A stretch of DNA of 64,000 nt, taken from Lachnospiraceae bacterium (GTDB taxonomy: Bacteria > Bacillota > Clostridia > Lachnospirales > Lachnospiraceae). The notes below the pieces were generated by a model that saw nothing but the letters and a program-made list of their open reading frames with translations, did no database searches and was not told the origin of the DNA. Positions 18,144 through 28,597 of the stretch are shown here, piece by piece. The translations under genes and the position numbers were made by a program. The stretch covers positions 1 to 64,000 of the forward strand of contig JAEEXY010000003.1 in the NCBI GenBank assembly GCA_016288005.1. Reading direction: 5' to 3'. Each line of letters opens with the position of its first letter. The first letter of the stretch is position 1.

Positions 18144-18902
18144 ATGACAGAAAAAGAACTGGACAACGAAATACAGGCTAGCCTTAAGAAGATAGAAAAC
18201 AGTCTTCCCGCGATCATGCCCCGTCTTTCGGAGGATATGATCCGGGATAATCTCATGTCGGACGAGTTTCTCGATTTCGTAAAAGTCAACATGCTCCCGA
18301 TCGAGCAGATGATGACTTTCTATCAGTGCGCGATCATGCAGGTCGAGACCAAGTTCAAGATACTCAACGAGCAGTTTTCCCTCAATCTGGACCGCAATCC
18401 CATAGAATCGATCAAATCCCGCGTTAAATCATACGAGAGCATCATGCGAAAGATCCGCCGCAAAAAGATCGGCCTCTCGGTAGAGGACATCGAGGGCGGC
18501 ATCCACGATATCGCCGGAGTACGCGTGGTATGTTCGTACATAGATGATATTTACCTGCTCGCGGACTGTCTGCTGCAGCAGGATGACGTAACGCTCGTCG
18601 AGCGCAAGGACTACATCAAGAATCCCAAGCCCAGCGGTTATCGCAGCCTGCACCTGATAGTGGAAGTGCCGATCTTCCTGCAGAATGAAAAGAAATCGGT
18701 AAAGGTTGAGGTCCAGCTGCGCACGATCGCCATGGATTTCTGGGCGAGCCTCGAGCACACGCTGCATTATAAACGCTCCGAAAAGGAGTTTTCGGGCTCC
18801 GAAGCGGAGGAACTGGCCGCAGAGCTGGCTGACTGCGCCGCCGAGATCTCGCGTCTGGACAGACGGATGCAGCAGATACGCGACCGCATCACAGAGCTGT
18901 AA
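18144..18902 (+). CDS. Small alarmone synthetase / GTP pyrophosphokinase family (RelQ/YjbM-like)
   Basis: GGIHDIAGVRVVCSYIDDIYLLADCL...YIKNPKPSGYRSLHLIVEVP...EVQLRTIAMDFWASLEHTLHYK. Confidence 0.93.
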   Translation: MTEKELDNEIQASLKKIENSLPAIMPRLSEDMIRDNLMSDEFLDFVKVNMLPIEQMMTFYQCAIMQVETKFKILNEQFSLNLDRNPIESIKSRVKSYESIMRKIRRKKIGLSVEDIEGGIHDIAGVRVVCSYIDDIYLLADCLLQQDDVTLVERKDYIKNPKPSGYRSLHLIVEVPIFLQNEKKSVKVEVQLRTIAMDFWASLEHTLHYKRSEKEFSGSEAEELAAELADCAAEISRLDRRMQQIRDRITEL

Positions 18903-18924
18903 AACTTCATAACCCGATCATTAC

Positions 18925-18955
18925 GGGCGCTGCACTGCCGTGCGGCGCTCTTTTC
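18925..18955 (+). terminator. Terminator-like hairpin after alarmone synthetase
   Basis: GGGCGCtGCAC-TGCC-GTGCgGCGCTCTTTT. Confidence 0.6.
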
Positions 18956-19357
18956 CTGCTCTCCCGCAGCCTCAAGGGCGTTGATCTTTGACTCGGGGGC
19001 AGTTCATAACATACTGGTTATCATATTTTGTCATATTATGCATACGCATTTTGCTGTCAAACCCTCGCACTTTCAACCTTTCCGCTGTCTAAATTGCACA
19101 AACTTTATCGTTTTCGTGAATAATATTGCTTAATATTCGCATATATTTTACATTCCAATTTACATTTCCATTTACAAATCGCAATATTTGATTACCAAAA
19201 GACCATATCTGAAATGTGCCTCCATATCACAGGGACTATAATCAGTACATGTAGTACCGATAGATATCTCCAAGGCTTTACCATTAGCATCAGGGTTTTA
19301 CATCCCGCTTTCCGGGATGATCAACCATATATAAAAAGCAGGGAGGTTTACGAAAAA

Positions 19358-22300
19358 GTGAAGAAACAGTTTCTAACAAAAGCACTGGCCGTCATACTGG
19401 CGGCAGTCATGCTTATCGGTATGCTGCCCGACAGTGCCCCGGTCAGCGTATCGGCCGCAGAAAAGCCGGGCACACCCAAACTGAGTGTGAAAGTATCAAA
19501 AGACGGTTCTACCGCCATTATCACGATCGGCAAGACCAAGAACGCCGAGGGCTACAGGATCTATGTCAAAGAGCCCGGCTCAAAGAAGTATGTTAAGAAT
19601 TCCACCTGGAAGCAGGACGGAACAAGCAAGAGAACATACCGTATAAAGGGCCTCGGTGTGGGAGAGTCTTCCATCAGGGTCAAAGCCTTCTCAAAAGACG
19701 GCAAGAAAACCATATGGAGCAATTACAGCAATGTCGTTAAGGCATCCGTGAGCAACGCGGAAGCTCCCCGCGGTTATTTCCCTTATCCGGACCAGCTCGA
19801 GATCCTGCCCGAGAACCCTTCTCTTCCGGATCTGTTCAAATTCTTTGACGCTTCCGCGGATCCCAACGGCAACGGCCGTGTGGACACCGCAGATGAGTGG
19901 GACGCGCGTGCCGCAGAAATTCGCGACATGGCGCAGTACTATCTCTACGGAAGCCGTCTCGATCCTTTAAAGAGCGACACAACAGTAACCGCAGTTAAGG
20001 AAAACTACGAATATCAGTGGGCCGCAGGCGTTATGAACGGCGCACCGAGCATGTTCGGATACAATGCGCTGCCCAATCTTCCCGAAGGCGCCGTAACCTA
20101 TACTCCCATGGATTTCAGCCGCTGGGGCATGGGTATGTTCTATTCCAATATTGCTCCCGCCGACGGGTTCGTATATCACGGTGACGGCTATGATATGGCC
20201 GGCGATCTTGCGGACTGGAAAGACGGCGATACCTGGGCGCAGCATACCGATGCGGTTTCCAAGGTCACACTTCCCACGGTTACCGTTGAGATGCTGATCA
20301 GGGATACGAATCCCGAAAATGCGGCTTACGTTTCAGAGGCCGCAAAAGACGGCGTAACCTTCTCGTTCAACGTCCGTTTCCCCGAAAAGGCACCCACAGT
20401 CGACGGCAAGCTGCGTGATACCAAGGCCAGCCGCAACGGCGCAGGATACCCTCTCGTAGTTGCGATCAGCGGTCTTACCGAGCAGCAGATCACTACCCTG
20501 AACAACAACGGATACGCTTATATCCAGGTAAACGACACCGCAGACCCTGACAACGGACAGGTCAGCGTATATGAAAAGCTCTACCCTCCGAAGGATATCG
20601 TTGTTCACAACGACAACACCACCGAGAATGACTACATGACAGACAGCGGCGACCTGATGCACTCGGGCTGGATAGCCAGCCGCGCGATGGACGCCATCGA
20701 GAACTACATGAAGCTGTCCGACAAAGAAAAGCAGGCTCTGAACAAGAACGTGCAGATCCCCGATATCGATGTTTATTCATCCGCAGTTACAGGATGCTCC
20801 AACAACGGTAAGCGTGCCCTGATGGCAGCCCTGTACGATACAGGTGACAACGGCGGCACACGTTTTGACATCGTGGCTCCGGATGATTCGGGCGCTGCAG
20901 GAACAACAGGTTTCCGCTATATGACCGAAGGCCAGCTGTTCAGCTATGAGCCTCCCGTTCAGAACAAGAACGGCGCGGTTGAAGTTCACGATTTTGCTTA
21001 CGGTCTCAACGAGACCATCCAGAGAGCGGTTCAGAACACAGGCGAGGACCAGTGGTTCAGCGATCGCGCGCAGATCCTTACCGTAAGGCCCGATGTAGCG
21101 GACAATATGCCTTTCGATTCGCATTCGATCCTTGCATCATTCGCCACTGCAAAGGAAGAGCGCTATCTGCTCACCTGGACCGGCGAAGCCCAGGACGGAT
21201 GGAGCAACCATCCCGACACCATTCTCAATATGCTTGCCGCAAAAGAAGCATTTGAGCTGATCGGTCAGGGCGGCAACGTTATGGCAATAGCACGTGACCA
21301 GGCTCACGCCAACCAGGACCGCGACCTGCCCGAGTTAATGGCAGTCATGGCTCATCTGTATTACGGCGTTGACAAGTTCGTCCGCAAGTATCACAAGGAG
21401 CTTACCACCGCCAACGGCATCAACGCCATCGACGGAAACGGAACCATCCTTCCTACCAAGGTATTCGATTCCGCGGCCGAAATGACCAGATATCCTTATT
21501 ACCTCTCTTCGGCAATGATCAAGTGGTCACGTCCCGGAAAGCACATTCTCTGGACCGATCAGAACAATGTTACCGAAGGCGTTCCGATGACCTTTGAGTT
21601 CCATACGGACGCGGACAGAGTAACCCTGACCATCCCGACCGGAAAGACACTCAGCGCCGAGGCAAAGAACGGCATCGCTTCGATCTCGATCACTGCGGAT
21701 CAGGCTATGGCCGGACGTTACAGCGCTATCGCCGAGGGAAACAAGGATTCCCGCACCATCGAGATCTGCGGCTGGACGATCAAGGATGCGCTCCGCCATT
21801 CCATCGCCGACAACAGCGCTCTTGGACACGACGCAGGCTCAGGCATCTGCTTCACCACAAAGCTTGCCAACTACGACGATCCTTCGGATCCGGTTCTGCT
21901 CTATTTAAACGGCGAGCAGCTGCCGACCGACATCTACGATTACGACAACAAGATCACTCTCAAGGACGGCACCGTTGTGCCTCAGAGCGGCTATCTGCAG
22001 CCCTTCGGAGCTACGCTCACTCTGTACGACGGCACCATGGGCTACAACGTTCCCATGGGCGACAAGGTCGTTTACAGCATGCGCAACGCAAAGATCGAAG
22101 CACTCCAGGGCTATGTGATCGCCATGGATGTTGAGTTCGAGAAATACGAGCCTTCCGCAGGCCGCCAGCGCTTCAAGACCACCTACAACACACTCAGCAC
22201 CCAGACTCCCGTTTGGGAGCCCGAGCTGCGCCAGAACACTCCCGCCGCGGGTCTGCCTAAGGATGAGGACCGCTGGCCGATCCTCGGAAACTGGGTATAT

Positions 22301-22633
22301 GATTACGACGAGAACGGCAAATTAAAAGCCAAGGAAGACATCAGACCCGAACGCACCGCAGTGACCGAGAGCGCTTACAGTGCAAAGATGCGTGTTGTAA
22401 GAGCGACCGAAAACGGCTGCGTGATCAAGTTCAATCAGTCCGTGAGCAAGAACGACTTCGCTCTGGCAGTCAATACCGGCTTCACCTACTTCTGGAACAA
22501 AAAGGGCACCGAAGTAAGCATTACCTACGATGCTCCCACAAAGGATACGGTAAGCATGTTCGTATTCCGTTCCGTAGATAAGAACGGCAATATGATCGGA
22601 GGCCCCGTACATCTCGAGGCTACAGCAAAATAA
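19358..22633 (+). CDS. Secreted multidomain protein: signal peptide, FnIII-like domain, CE15-like alpha/beta-hydrolase domain, C-terminal beta domains
   Basis: GTG start after gggagg; signal peptide KKQFLTKALAVILAAVMLIGMLPDSAPVSVSA; AVTGCSNNGKRALMAALYDTG nucleophile-elbow-like motif. Confidence 0.75.
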   Translation: MKKQFLTKALAVILAAVMLIGMLPDSAPVSVSAAEKPGTPKLSVKVSKDGSTAIITIGKTKNAEGYRIYVKEPGSKKYVKNSTWKQDGTSKRTYRIKGLGVGESSIRVKAFSKDGKKTIWSNYSNVVKASVSNAEAPRGYFPYPDQLEILPENPSLPDLFKFFDASADPNGNGRVDTADEWDARAAEIRDMAQYYLYGSRLDPLKSDTTVTAVKENYEYQWAAGVMNGAPSMFGYNALPNLPEGAVTYTPMDFSRWGMGMFYSNIAPADGFVYHGDGYDMAGDLADWKDGDTWAQHTDAVSKVTLPTVTVEMLIRDTNPENAAYVSEAAKDGVTFSFNVRFPEKAPTVDGKLRDTKASRNGAGYPLVVAISGLTEQQITTLNNNGYAYIQVNDTADPDNGQVSVYEKLYPPKDIVVHNDNTTENDYMTDSGDLMHSGWIASRAMDAIENYMKLSDKEKQALNKNVQIPDIDVYSSAVTGCSNNGKRALMAALYDTGDNGGTRFDIVAPDDSGAAGTTGFRYMTEGQLFSYEPPVQNKNGAVEVHDFAYGLNETIQRAVQNTGEDQWFSDRAQILTVRPDVADNMPFDSHSILASFATAKEERYLLTWTGEAQDGWSNHPDTILNMLAAKEAFELIGQGGNVMAIARDQAHANQDRDLPELMAVMAHLYYGVDKFVRKYHKELTTANGINAIDGNGTILPTKVFDSAAEMTRYPYYLSSAMIKWSRPGKHILWTDQNNVTEGVPMTFEFHTDADRVTLTIPTGKTLSAEAKNGIASISITADQAMAGRYSAIAEGNKDSRTIEICGWTIKDALRHSIADNSALGHDAGSGICFTTKLANYDDPSDPVLLYLNGEQLPTDIYDYDNKITLKDGTVVPQSGYLQPFGATLTLYDGTMGYNVPMGDKVVYSMRNAKIEALQGYVIAMDVEFEKYEPSAGRQRFKTTYNTLSTQTPVWEPELRQNTPAAGLPKDEDRWPILGNWVYDYDENGKLKAKEDIRPERTAVTESAYSAKMRVVRATENGCVIKFNQSVSKNDFALAVNTGFTYFWNKKGTEVSITYDAPTKDTVSMFVFRSVDKNGNMIGGPVHLEATAK

Positions 22634-22661
22634 CCCATAAGGTCCTTCCGTAGACAGAATA

Positions 22662-22701
22662 AGCGCGGCCCTTCGTGTTCATTGCACGTAAGGGCCGCGC
22701 T
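22662..22701. other. Long GC-rich inverted repeat between convergent genes
   Basis: AGCGCGGCCCTT-CGTG-ttcattg-CACG-t-AAGGGCCGCGCT. Confidence 0.7.
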
Positions 22702-22805
22702 GCATATTTACTGCCGCGGCGGATATCAGTTTACGATCCGGAATTCCAACGGATGATATTTTTTCCGTATGTTTCTGTTTTGGTAACCGCCATCTTAATT
22801 ATTTC

Positions 22806-23147
22806 CTATCCTCTCCGCGCGTCTCTTAAGGGCTTGTCCCATTTGACTTTGCCTCCTGCCCCGGCCGCGACGGCATCGATCGTCTCACGGAAAGATTCCA
22901 GAAAGGCCTGCTCTTTTTTCTTCGATCTGCGCCCCTTGCCCTCGTAAAGAACCTTTTCAAAGTACGCGTCATACGAAACGGCGTAGTCTTCATCGTCCCT
23001 GTGCGGAAAGAAATTGACTGCCGCGGTATACCTGATTTGCCCCGCTTCGGAATCCGAAACCAGCATTACCAGCGCGGCCTTGCGTTTAACTCCGTTAAAA
23101 GTTCCCTGTGCTTCAAAATACTGCTCATATACGTTGACAGTAGCCAT
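22806..23147 (-). CDS. Hypothetical protein (~113 aa), downstream partner of macro-domain gene
   Basis: MATVNVYEQYFEAQGTFNGVKRKAALVMLVSDSEAGQIRYTAAVNFFPHRDDEDYAVSYD; start lies 1 nt after upstream stop. Confidence 0.75.
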   Translation of the reverse strand: MATVNVYEQYFEAQGTFNGVKRKAALVMLVSDSEAGQIRYTAAVNFFPHRDDEDYAVSYDAYFEKVLYEGKGRRSKKKEQAFLESFRETIDAVAAGAGGKVKWDKPLRDARRG

Positions 23148-23148
23148 G

Positions 23149-24090
23149 TCATTCTCCCTTCTTCGCCTTTTTAATGCTGTCCGCAGTCTCCTCGATCCAC
23201 TCCGTGTAATAATCAAAAGGCTGTTTGATCATGTAGTCGAGAAGCTTATTTAAGCGCTCGCAGTCCGCTTCTGCGCCTTCACTCACATACTGTTCGGGAT
23301 CGCGGTTCACAGTCACTTTGTGAGTATATCCGTCGGAAAGTTCTGCGATGTATATGCAGAATCCGGTCCAGCTCCTGTGGATGTAGAGCGTATCGCCTTC
23401 CATATACCAGAACCACTTGTCCTCCATGGCTTCTGGTATGTGGCCTTTTCTGAGCGCCATCATCTCTTTCTTTGAAAATGCCCTCTTCAGGATAAACGCG
23501 TCCCGGGCGTCGGGCATATCGACATTCTTCCAGTCCGAACGCTTAACCGCGGCACCGTCCGTCCCGGCATCATGTGCGCTCATCCCGTCCAACACCGATT
23601 TTCCGCACTCGATTATCTCATCGCTGAGGATCGCGAAAACGATCCTGATATCATAGTCCGGGTTCTCATTTAAAAAATCCGTGCACGCTTTGATCGCCTC
23701 CTGCCAGGCGCCTTCCACCGGGTATCCGAATATTCCCGCGGAGATCAGAGGAAATCCGATCGAGAGGCACTCATGGTCTCTCGCCAGCTCCAGCGATCTC
23801 TTATACGCTCCGTACAACAGCTCAGCCTCGCGATGACGGCCGTCGCTATATCTCGGTCCCACCGCGTGGATGATATATTTTGCGAGCCTGAATCCGGGCG
23901 TGATGACCGCCGACCCGGTATCACAGTGCCCGATCCGTCCGCACGCCTCTTCGAGCTGCGCATGCCCCGCCGCAGCAAAGATCGCCCCGCAGACGCCCGC
24001 GCCTGCCCACAGGCCTTCATTCGCCGCGTTGACCACAGCGTCGGTCCCCAAGTCCGTGATGCTCGCCTTTCTGATCTCCAATGTACTCAT
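23149..24090 (-). CDS. Macro-domain protein with C-terminal uncharacterised domain
   Basis: ADP-ribose-binding macro motifs DAVVNAANEGLWAGAGVCGAIFAAAG and IGFPLISAGIFGYP; C-term KGHIPEAMEDKWFWYMEGDTLYIHRSWTGFCIYIAEL. Confidence 0.9.
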   Translation of the reverse strand: MSTLEIRKASITDLGTDAVVNAANEGLWAGAGVCGAIFAAAGHAQLEEACGRIGHCDTGSAVITPGFRLAKYIIHAVGPRYSDGRHREAELLYGAYKRSLELARDHECLSIGFPLISAGIFGYPVEGAWQEAIKACTDFLNENPDYDIRIVFAILSDEIIECGKSVLDGMSAHDAGTDGAAVKRSDWKNVDMPDARDAFILKRAFSKKEMMALRKGHIPEAMEDKWFWYMEGDTLYIHRSWTGFCIYIAELSDGYTHKVTVNRDPEQYVSEGAEADCERLNKLLDYMIKQPFDYYTEWIEETADSIKKAKKGE

Positions 24091-24219
24091 AGCCGCCTCC
24101 TGCTCACACTCTCTGCAATAAGGTTAACAATATTCGTGTTACTATGCAAGATTTATGCTACTATCACCCCTCGCTCTTATAGTATAATATTTCCACAATG
24201 ATCTAACAAGGAGGCTGCT

Positions 24220-25323
24220 ATGTCCGGATTAAAACCTTTCGATTTTTATCAGAAAAATGTGTACGGCGTCTGGCGCGAGGGCGAAGACATCACGTACGAG
24301 ATCCTCGGCGAGGAGCCCGCTGCGGCACCATCGGAGGATAAGCCGTTTAATCCTTTTGCGGTCACAGGCGGGATCATCGTAAAGATTACCGCGGCATCAG
24401 GTTCGCGAAAGACCGCGTTTGATGTGCACGCCTATCTGCCTGAGGCAGAGGATGTGAAACGGTATCCCAACGGCTCTCCGTTTATCATATGCTTTCACCC
24501 TATTATGCCAGCGGACTTCGCGTTAAAACACGGCTATGCGCTGCTCGTCATGGAGAGCACAAAGATCGCCTCAGACAACACCGCTCACCGCGGCGCCTTC
24601 TACGATCTGTATCCTTACGGGGTCAAAAATGAAGAGCAGACCGGTGTCCTGATGGCATGGGCGTGGGGCGCATCGAAGATCCTCGATGCCGTGCACGGCG
24701 GGCTGGGCCGTGAGTTCGGGCTCGATCCCGATGCTTCGATGGTGACCGGCGTGTCACGATGGGGCAAGGCTGCGGCTGTCTGCGGCGCGTTTGACACAAG
24801 ATTCCGCATGACGATACCCGTCTGCTCCGGTGCGGGCGGACTGGCGCTGTACAGTGTTGTCTCCGAGGGCAGGACCTACGATTTTTCAAAGGCGGGCGGC
24901 CCTGCGGCATACACCTACGGCCAGAACGAGCCCCTGAGCTGCCTGCAGTCCGATGCCGAGCGCGGATGGTTCAACGATAATTTCCTGCAATACAAAAAAC
25001 CGTCCGATATACCGATGGATCAGGAGAATCTAGTGCTGATGGCCATGGATCCGGACAGGTATTATTTTGTAATAGCCGCCTATACGAAAGAGGACTGGGT
25101 AAATGCCCCGGCCATGTGGGAATGTTACAAAAGGGCGGATGACGCCTATACACAGGCAGGACTTTCGGACCGGCTGGCGGTGCATTTCCATCTCGAGGGC
25201 CACGCCGTTATCGAAGAGGATATGGACCTTATCATCCGTTATTTCGATCATATGTATTACGGATGGGATACCGGCATAGGGCCGGACGACTTAAAGACCA
25301 CACTGTTTGCGGATCAGCAGTAG
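24220..25323 (+). CDS. CE15-like (glucuronoyl esterase-type) alpha/beta hydrolase, no signal peptide
   Basis: MVTGVSRWGKAAAVCGAFDTRFRMTIPVCSGAGG; C-terminal LAVHFHLEGHAVIEEDM. Confidence 0.75.
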   Translation: MSGLKPFDFYQKNVYGVWREGEDITYEILGEEPAAAPSEDKPFNPFAVTGGIIVKITAASGSRKTAFDVHAYLPEAEDVKRYPNGSPFIICFHPIMPADFALKHGYALLVMESTKIASDNTAHRGAFYDLYPYGVKNEEQTGVLMAWAWGASKILDAVHGGLGREFGLDPDASMVTGVSRWGKAAAVCGAFDTRFRMTIPVCSGAGGLALYSVVSEGRTYDFSKAGGPAAYTYGQNEPLSCLQSDAERGWFNDNFLQYKKPSDIPMDQENLVLMAMDPDRYYFVIAAYTKEDWVNAPAMWECYKRADDAYTQAGLSDRLAVHFHLEGHAVIEEDMDLIIRYFDHMYYGWDTGIGPDDLKTTLFADQQ

Positions 25324-25331
25324 TCCCGCAA

Positions 25332-25351
25332 AAAAGGTGCCTGTCACCATA
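25332..25351. repeat. Dispersed 20-nt repeat copy 1 (AAAAGGTGCCTGTCACCATA)
   Basis: Identical to 40022-40041; contains GGTG-CCTGT-CACC. Confidence 0.8.
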
Positions 25352-25359
25352 GCATTTAA

Positions 25360-25386
25360 AAAGCCGGGAACATGTCCCCGGCTTTA
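25360..25386. terminator. Bidirectional terminator-like hairpin
   Basis: AAAGCCGGG-aacatgt-CCCCGGCTTT between convergent genes. Confidence 0.65.
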
Positions 25387-25396
25387 AGTTTGCCTG

Positions 25397-26398
25397 TTAT
25401 TTAAACGAATTAACATTCTTGCTGTCTACAGGTACATACGGAACCCATACATACAGGCCGTCTTCGGTCACGCCGGTGACTCCCGCTGCCGTGCCGTGCT
25501 TTACCAGAGCGATCGAAGCATCGATCGCGGCATTGCCCTGTCCGACAGCCGACTGGTATACCGTAAACTGCATGCCGCCGTCACGGATCGACTGGCATCC
25601 GCCGTCTGTCGCGTCGACTCCGACCACAGGTATCTTAGATGTGTCGATGCCCAGCTCGTTCATCGCGCGTACGACACCGACCGCCATGGAATCGTTGTTG
25701 CAGAATACCGCATCGTAAGACTGACCGGTCTTAAGGAAGATCATAAACGCGTCGTATGCCTTTTCGGTATCCCAGTATGCCGTATCGTTGAATACATATG
25801 TTACGTCAACATTGTTTTTCTTGAAATAGTCCTTAACACCCTTGGTCCTCTTGACCGCAGCGGGGTGTCCGGGCTGTCCCGAAAAGATCGCAACGTTCAT
25901 CTTCTTGGGCTTTCCGAGTTTGTTCCACACGTACTCTGCCTGGAAGAATGCCGCATCCTCCTCGTTGCTGCCCACATACATGTATTTGTCGGCTTCGAGC
26001 TTGTCCTCCTCAGGCTGGGAGTTTATGAAGATAACGGGGAGATCGCCCGCCGCCACTTCGAGCTGCAGAACCGTCTCACTGTCCACGGGGTTGCATATGA
26101 TGATATCATATCCCGAGGAAGCCGCCTGACGCACCTGGGCAACCTGATCGTCAACGCTGCCGCAGGGCTCGCCGAGAGTAACTTCGGCTCCGGCCTTTTT
26201 GCCGGAAGCGCTGACCGCGTTCATCAGCAGTTCCTTGAACTCATCGAGTATAGGAGTCGTGAAATAGATCTTTAAGCCCGCGCCCGATGCGGCGCCCGAG
26301 CTGCCTTTGCCGCCCGAACAGCCTGCCAGGGAAACGAGTATAACAGCAAAAGTAAGAACACTGACCAAAAATCTTTTAACAGTTGTATTTTTAATCAT
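25397..26398 (-). CDS. Sugar-type ABC substrate-binding lipoprotein (orphan)
   Basis: MIKNTTVKRFLVSVLTFAVILVSLAGCSGG lipobox; DIIICNPVDSETVLQLE, VVGVDATDGG. Confidence 0.88.
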   Translation of the reverse strand: MIKNTTVKRFLVSVLTFAVILVSLAGCSGGKGSSGAASGAGLKIYFTTPILDEFKELLMNAVSASGKKAGAEVTLGEPCGSVDDQVAQVRQAASSGYDIIICNPVDSETVLQLEVAAGDLPVIFINSQPEEDKLEADKYMYVGSNEEDAAFFQAEYVWNKLGKPKKMNVAIFSGQPGHPAAVKRTKGVKDYFKKNNVDVTYVFNDTAYWDTEKAYDAFMIFLKTGQSYDAVFCNNDSMAVGVVRAMNELGIDTSKIPVVGVDATDGGCQSIRDGGMQFTVYQSAVGQGNAAIDASIALVKHGTAAGVTGVTEDGLYVWVPYVPVDSKNVNSFK

Positions 26399-26417
26399 CT
26401 CTTTGGCCTCCTCTGAT

Positions 26418-28397
26418 TTATATCCTGAACTTCTGAACATAGGATGTAAGGGTCTGGCTGGTCTGCGCAAGCTCGTGCGAGTTGTCTGCCACATCCTGGC
26501 TGCTCTTTGTGATATTGTTGGCCATTTCTACCATGTTCTGAGAGGTAGCAAGGATCTCATCCGCGCTGGCGGCCTGCTCCTCGGAGATAGCCGCTACGTT
26601 GGTGGAAACATCCTCAACCTTCTGAACATCCGTGATCATCGCCTCGATGAGAGTATTGGTCTCCTGAATATTGCCGTAGATCTGATCGAAGGTCTTAACA
26701 GCTACGTCAATGAGCTCGCTGTTTTCCTTAATGCTCTCGGCGCTCGCGTCGGCCTGGCTGACGGCGTCGTTGATCAGAGCCCTGATCTCATCGATAAGGT
26801 TCGAGATATTGTTGGCGCTCGCCGCGGAAGTCTGAGCCAGTTTCGCGATCTGTGTCGCAACGATAGCGAAGCCTCTGCCGGCCTCACCCGCTCTGGCCGC
26901 CTCGATGCTGGCATTGAGCGAGAGGAGGTTGGTCTCTTCGGAAATGTCGCTGATCATGCCGACGATCTTGGTGATCTCCTCAGATGCGGTGCCAACCTTG
27001 TTGATAGAATCAACAAGCTTTTCGTTCGCGGTGGAGATGCCGCCCATCGCGGCGCTGAGGCTCTCCATATCGGAACGTCCCTTCTTGGATATTCCGACGG
27101 TCTCCTTCATGCTGTTGTGAGCCTTGTCCGAATTCTCTCTGGTATCGGAAACTACGCCCGCGAGGATGCCCGCATTCTGCGCGATATCGTTAACGGCTAC
27201 GGCCAACTGGTCAACTGTCTCGTTCAGCTGCATCATGGCATCGGCCTGGGACTGCGAAGCCTCAAACATGGTCTTCGAAACTCTGTCTGAGTTATCGGAC
27301 TCTTCTTTAAGTTTTTCTGACTCCTCGCTGATGCTGGTGAGCATGGTCTTCATGCTGGCAACGAACTCGGATACCTTGGCGCCCATGAGGCCGATCTCAT
27401 CGTCGCTCGACGAATCAACTTCGATGGTAAAGTCGCCTTCGGACATCGCGGAAATATTGTTCGAAATATGTGTAAGAGGAGCGATAACTCTTCTGACTAC
27501 GAGCAGGATAAGTATCGTAATAAGCGCGATCGCAACCGCTCCTACAACGAACAGCAGTATACCCATCTGGGATACCGACTTAAGGACTATGCTCTCGGGA
27601 ATATATGAAACCAGAACCCAGTCAGTGCCCGATACCGACGCGAACGCAACCATGTTGCCGTCGATCTCCCTGCTGCCGAGATCGTCCGCCATGATCGCCT
27701 CCGCGGCACCCGCAAGAAGCGCATCGCCGGCAGATGCCGAAAGATGCGTGCCGATGAGCTTAACATCTCTGTGGGCGAGGATCTTGTAATCGTTGGTATC
27801 AACAAGGAATGAGCTGGCGCCCTTCATCTTGACACCGGAGTTAACGATGATGCTGATCTTGTCAAGCGTAACATCGGCTCCGAGAACCTTGATGACATCG
27901 GTGCCGTCGTTTAAGATACCGGTGGCGCTGATAACGGTCTGTCCGTGATCGTTTGTATAAGCGGTACCGTAAGCCATGGTAATGCGGGAGATACCCTGCC
28001 TGAACCATGTGCTGCCCGTAACATTGCTCTCGGTCTTGTCCGACTGCGTCGCTTTATAGAACTCGCCGTTTGTCGTTCCCAGATAGAAACCGTTGGGCGA
28101 GTTGGAATTAAACCCGTAGAACGAATCAAGGAAAGGCACTATCTCTGACATATCGAGATGCTGAGACTCCATGGTGTGCTTTACCGTGCCGAAATACTCG
28201 AGGTTTTCGTTGAGCCACGATTCAATGTTGTCCGCCTGGTTGGAAATGGAGGATTCAATGGTCTCCTTTGCCATTTCCGTCATACGGTTCTTTGAAAGAG
28301 TCGCCGCTATCACAACGAGCGCAAGAACTGTGAGAACTACTACCGGAATGATGAAGGTGAGCAGTTTAGAACTGATCTTTCTGGTCTTTTTCTTCAT
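26418..28397 (-). CDS. Methyl-accepting chemotaxis protein (Cache sensor, HAMP, MCP signal domain)
   Basis: [51 protein letters not shown] hairpin tip; Cache-like periplasmic domain. Confidence 0.96.
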   Translation of the reverse strand: MKKKTRKISSKLLTFIIPVVVLTVLALVVIAATLSKNRMTEMAKETIESSISNQADNIESWLNENLEYFGTVKHTMESQHLDMSEIVPFLDSFYGFNSNSPNGFYLGTTNGEFYKATQSDKTESNVTGSTWFRQGISRITMAYGTAYTNDHGQTVISATGILNDGTDVIKVLGADVTLDKISIIVNSGVKMKGASSFLVDTNDYKILAHRDVKLIGTHLSASAGDALLAGAAEAIMADDLGSREIDGNMVAFASVSGTDWVLVSYIPESIVLKSVSQMGILLFVVGAVAIALITILILLVVRRVIAPLTHISNNISAMSEGDFTIEVDSSSDDEIGLMGAKVSEFVASMKTMLTSISEESEKLKEESDNSDRVSKTMFEASQSQADAMMQLNETVDQLAVAVNDIAQNAGILAGVVSDTRENSDKAHNSMKETVGISKKGRSDMESLSAAMGGISTANEKLVDSINKVGTASEEITKIVGMISDISEETNLLSLNASIEAARAGEAGRGFAIVATQIAKLAQTSAASANNISNLIDEIRALINDAVSQADASAESIKENSELIDVAVKTFDQIYGNIQETNTLIEAMITDVQKVEDVSTNVAAISEEQAASADEILATSQNMVEMANNITKSSQDVADNSHELAQTSQTLTSYVQKFRI

Positions 28398-28570
28398 GTC
28401 TTTATCTCCTATGAAAACTATTTAGAACCAAAAAATCAAAAGAACTATACATTTACTGTATTATTATACACACTATTTTGCCAAATGAACAGAGGAAAAT
28501 CGCGAATTTGAAAAGAAATTTTACAAAAAGTGACAACTCATGCAAATCAACACAAACAGCAAATAAAAAA

Positions 28571-28597
28571 GAACCGATCCGTTAACCGGATCAGTTC
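28571..28597 (-). terminator. Terminator overlapping the 3' end of the 89-aa ORF
   Basis: Minus: GAACTGATCCGG-TTAA-CGGATCGGTTC-TTTTTT. Confidence 0.75.

Noticed and set aside
27124-27789. 221-aa plus-strand ORF
   Set aside because: Antisense to the MCP gene; Ser/Thr-rich shadow composition.
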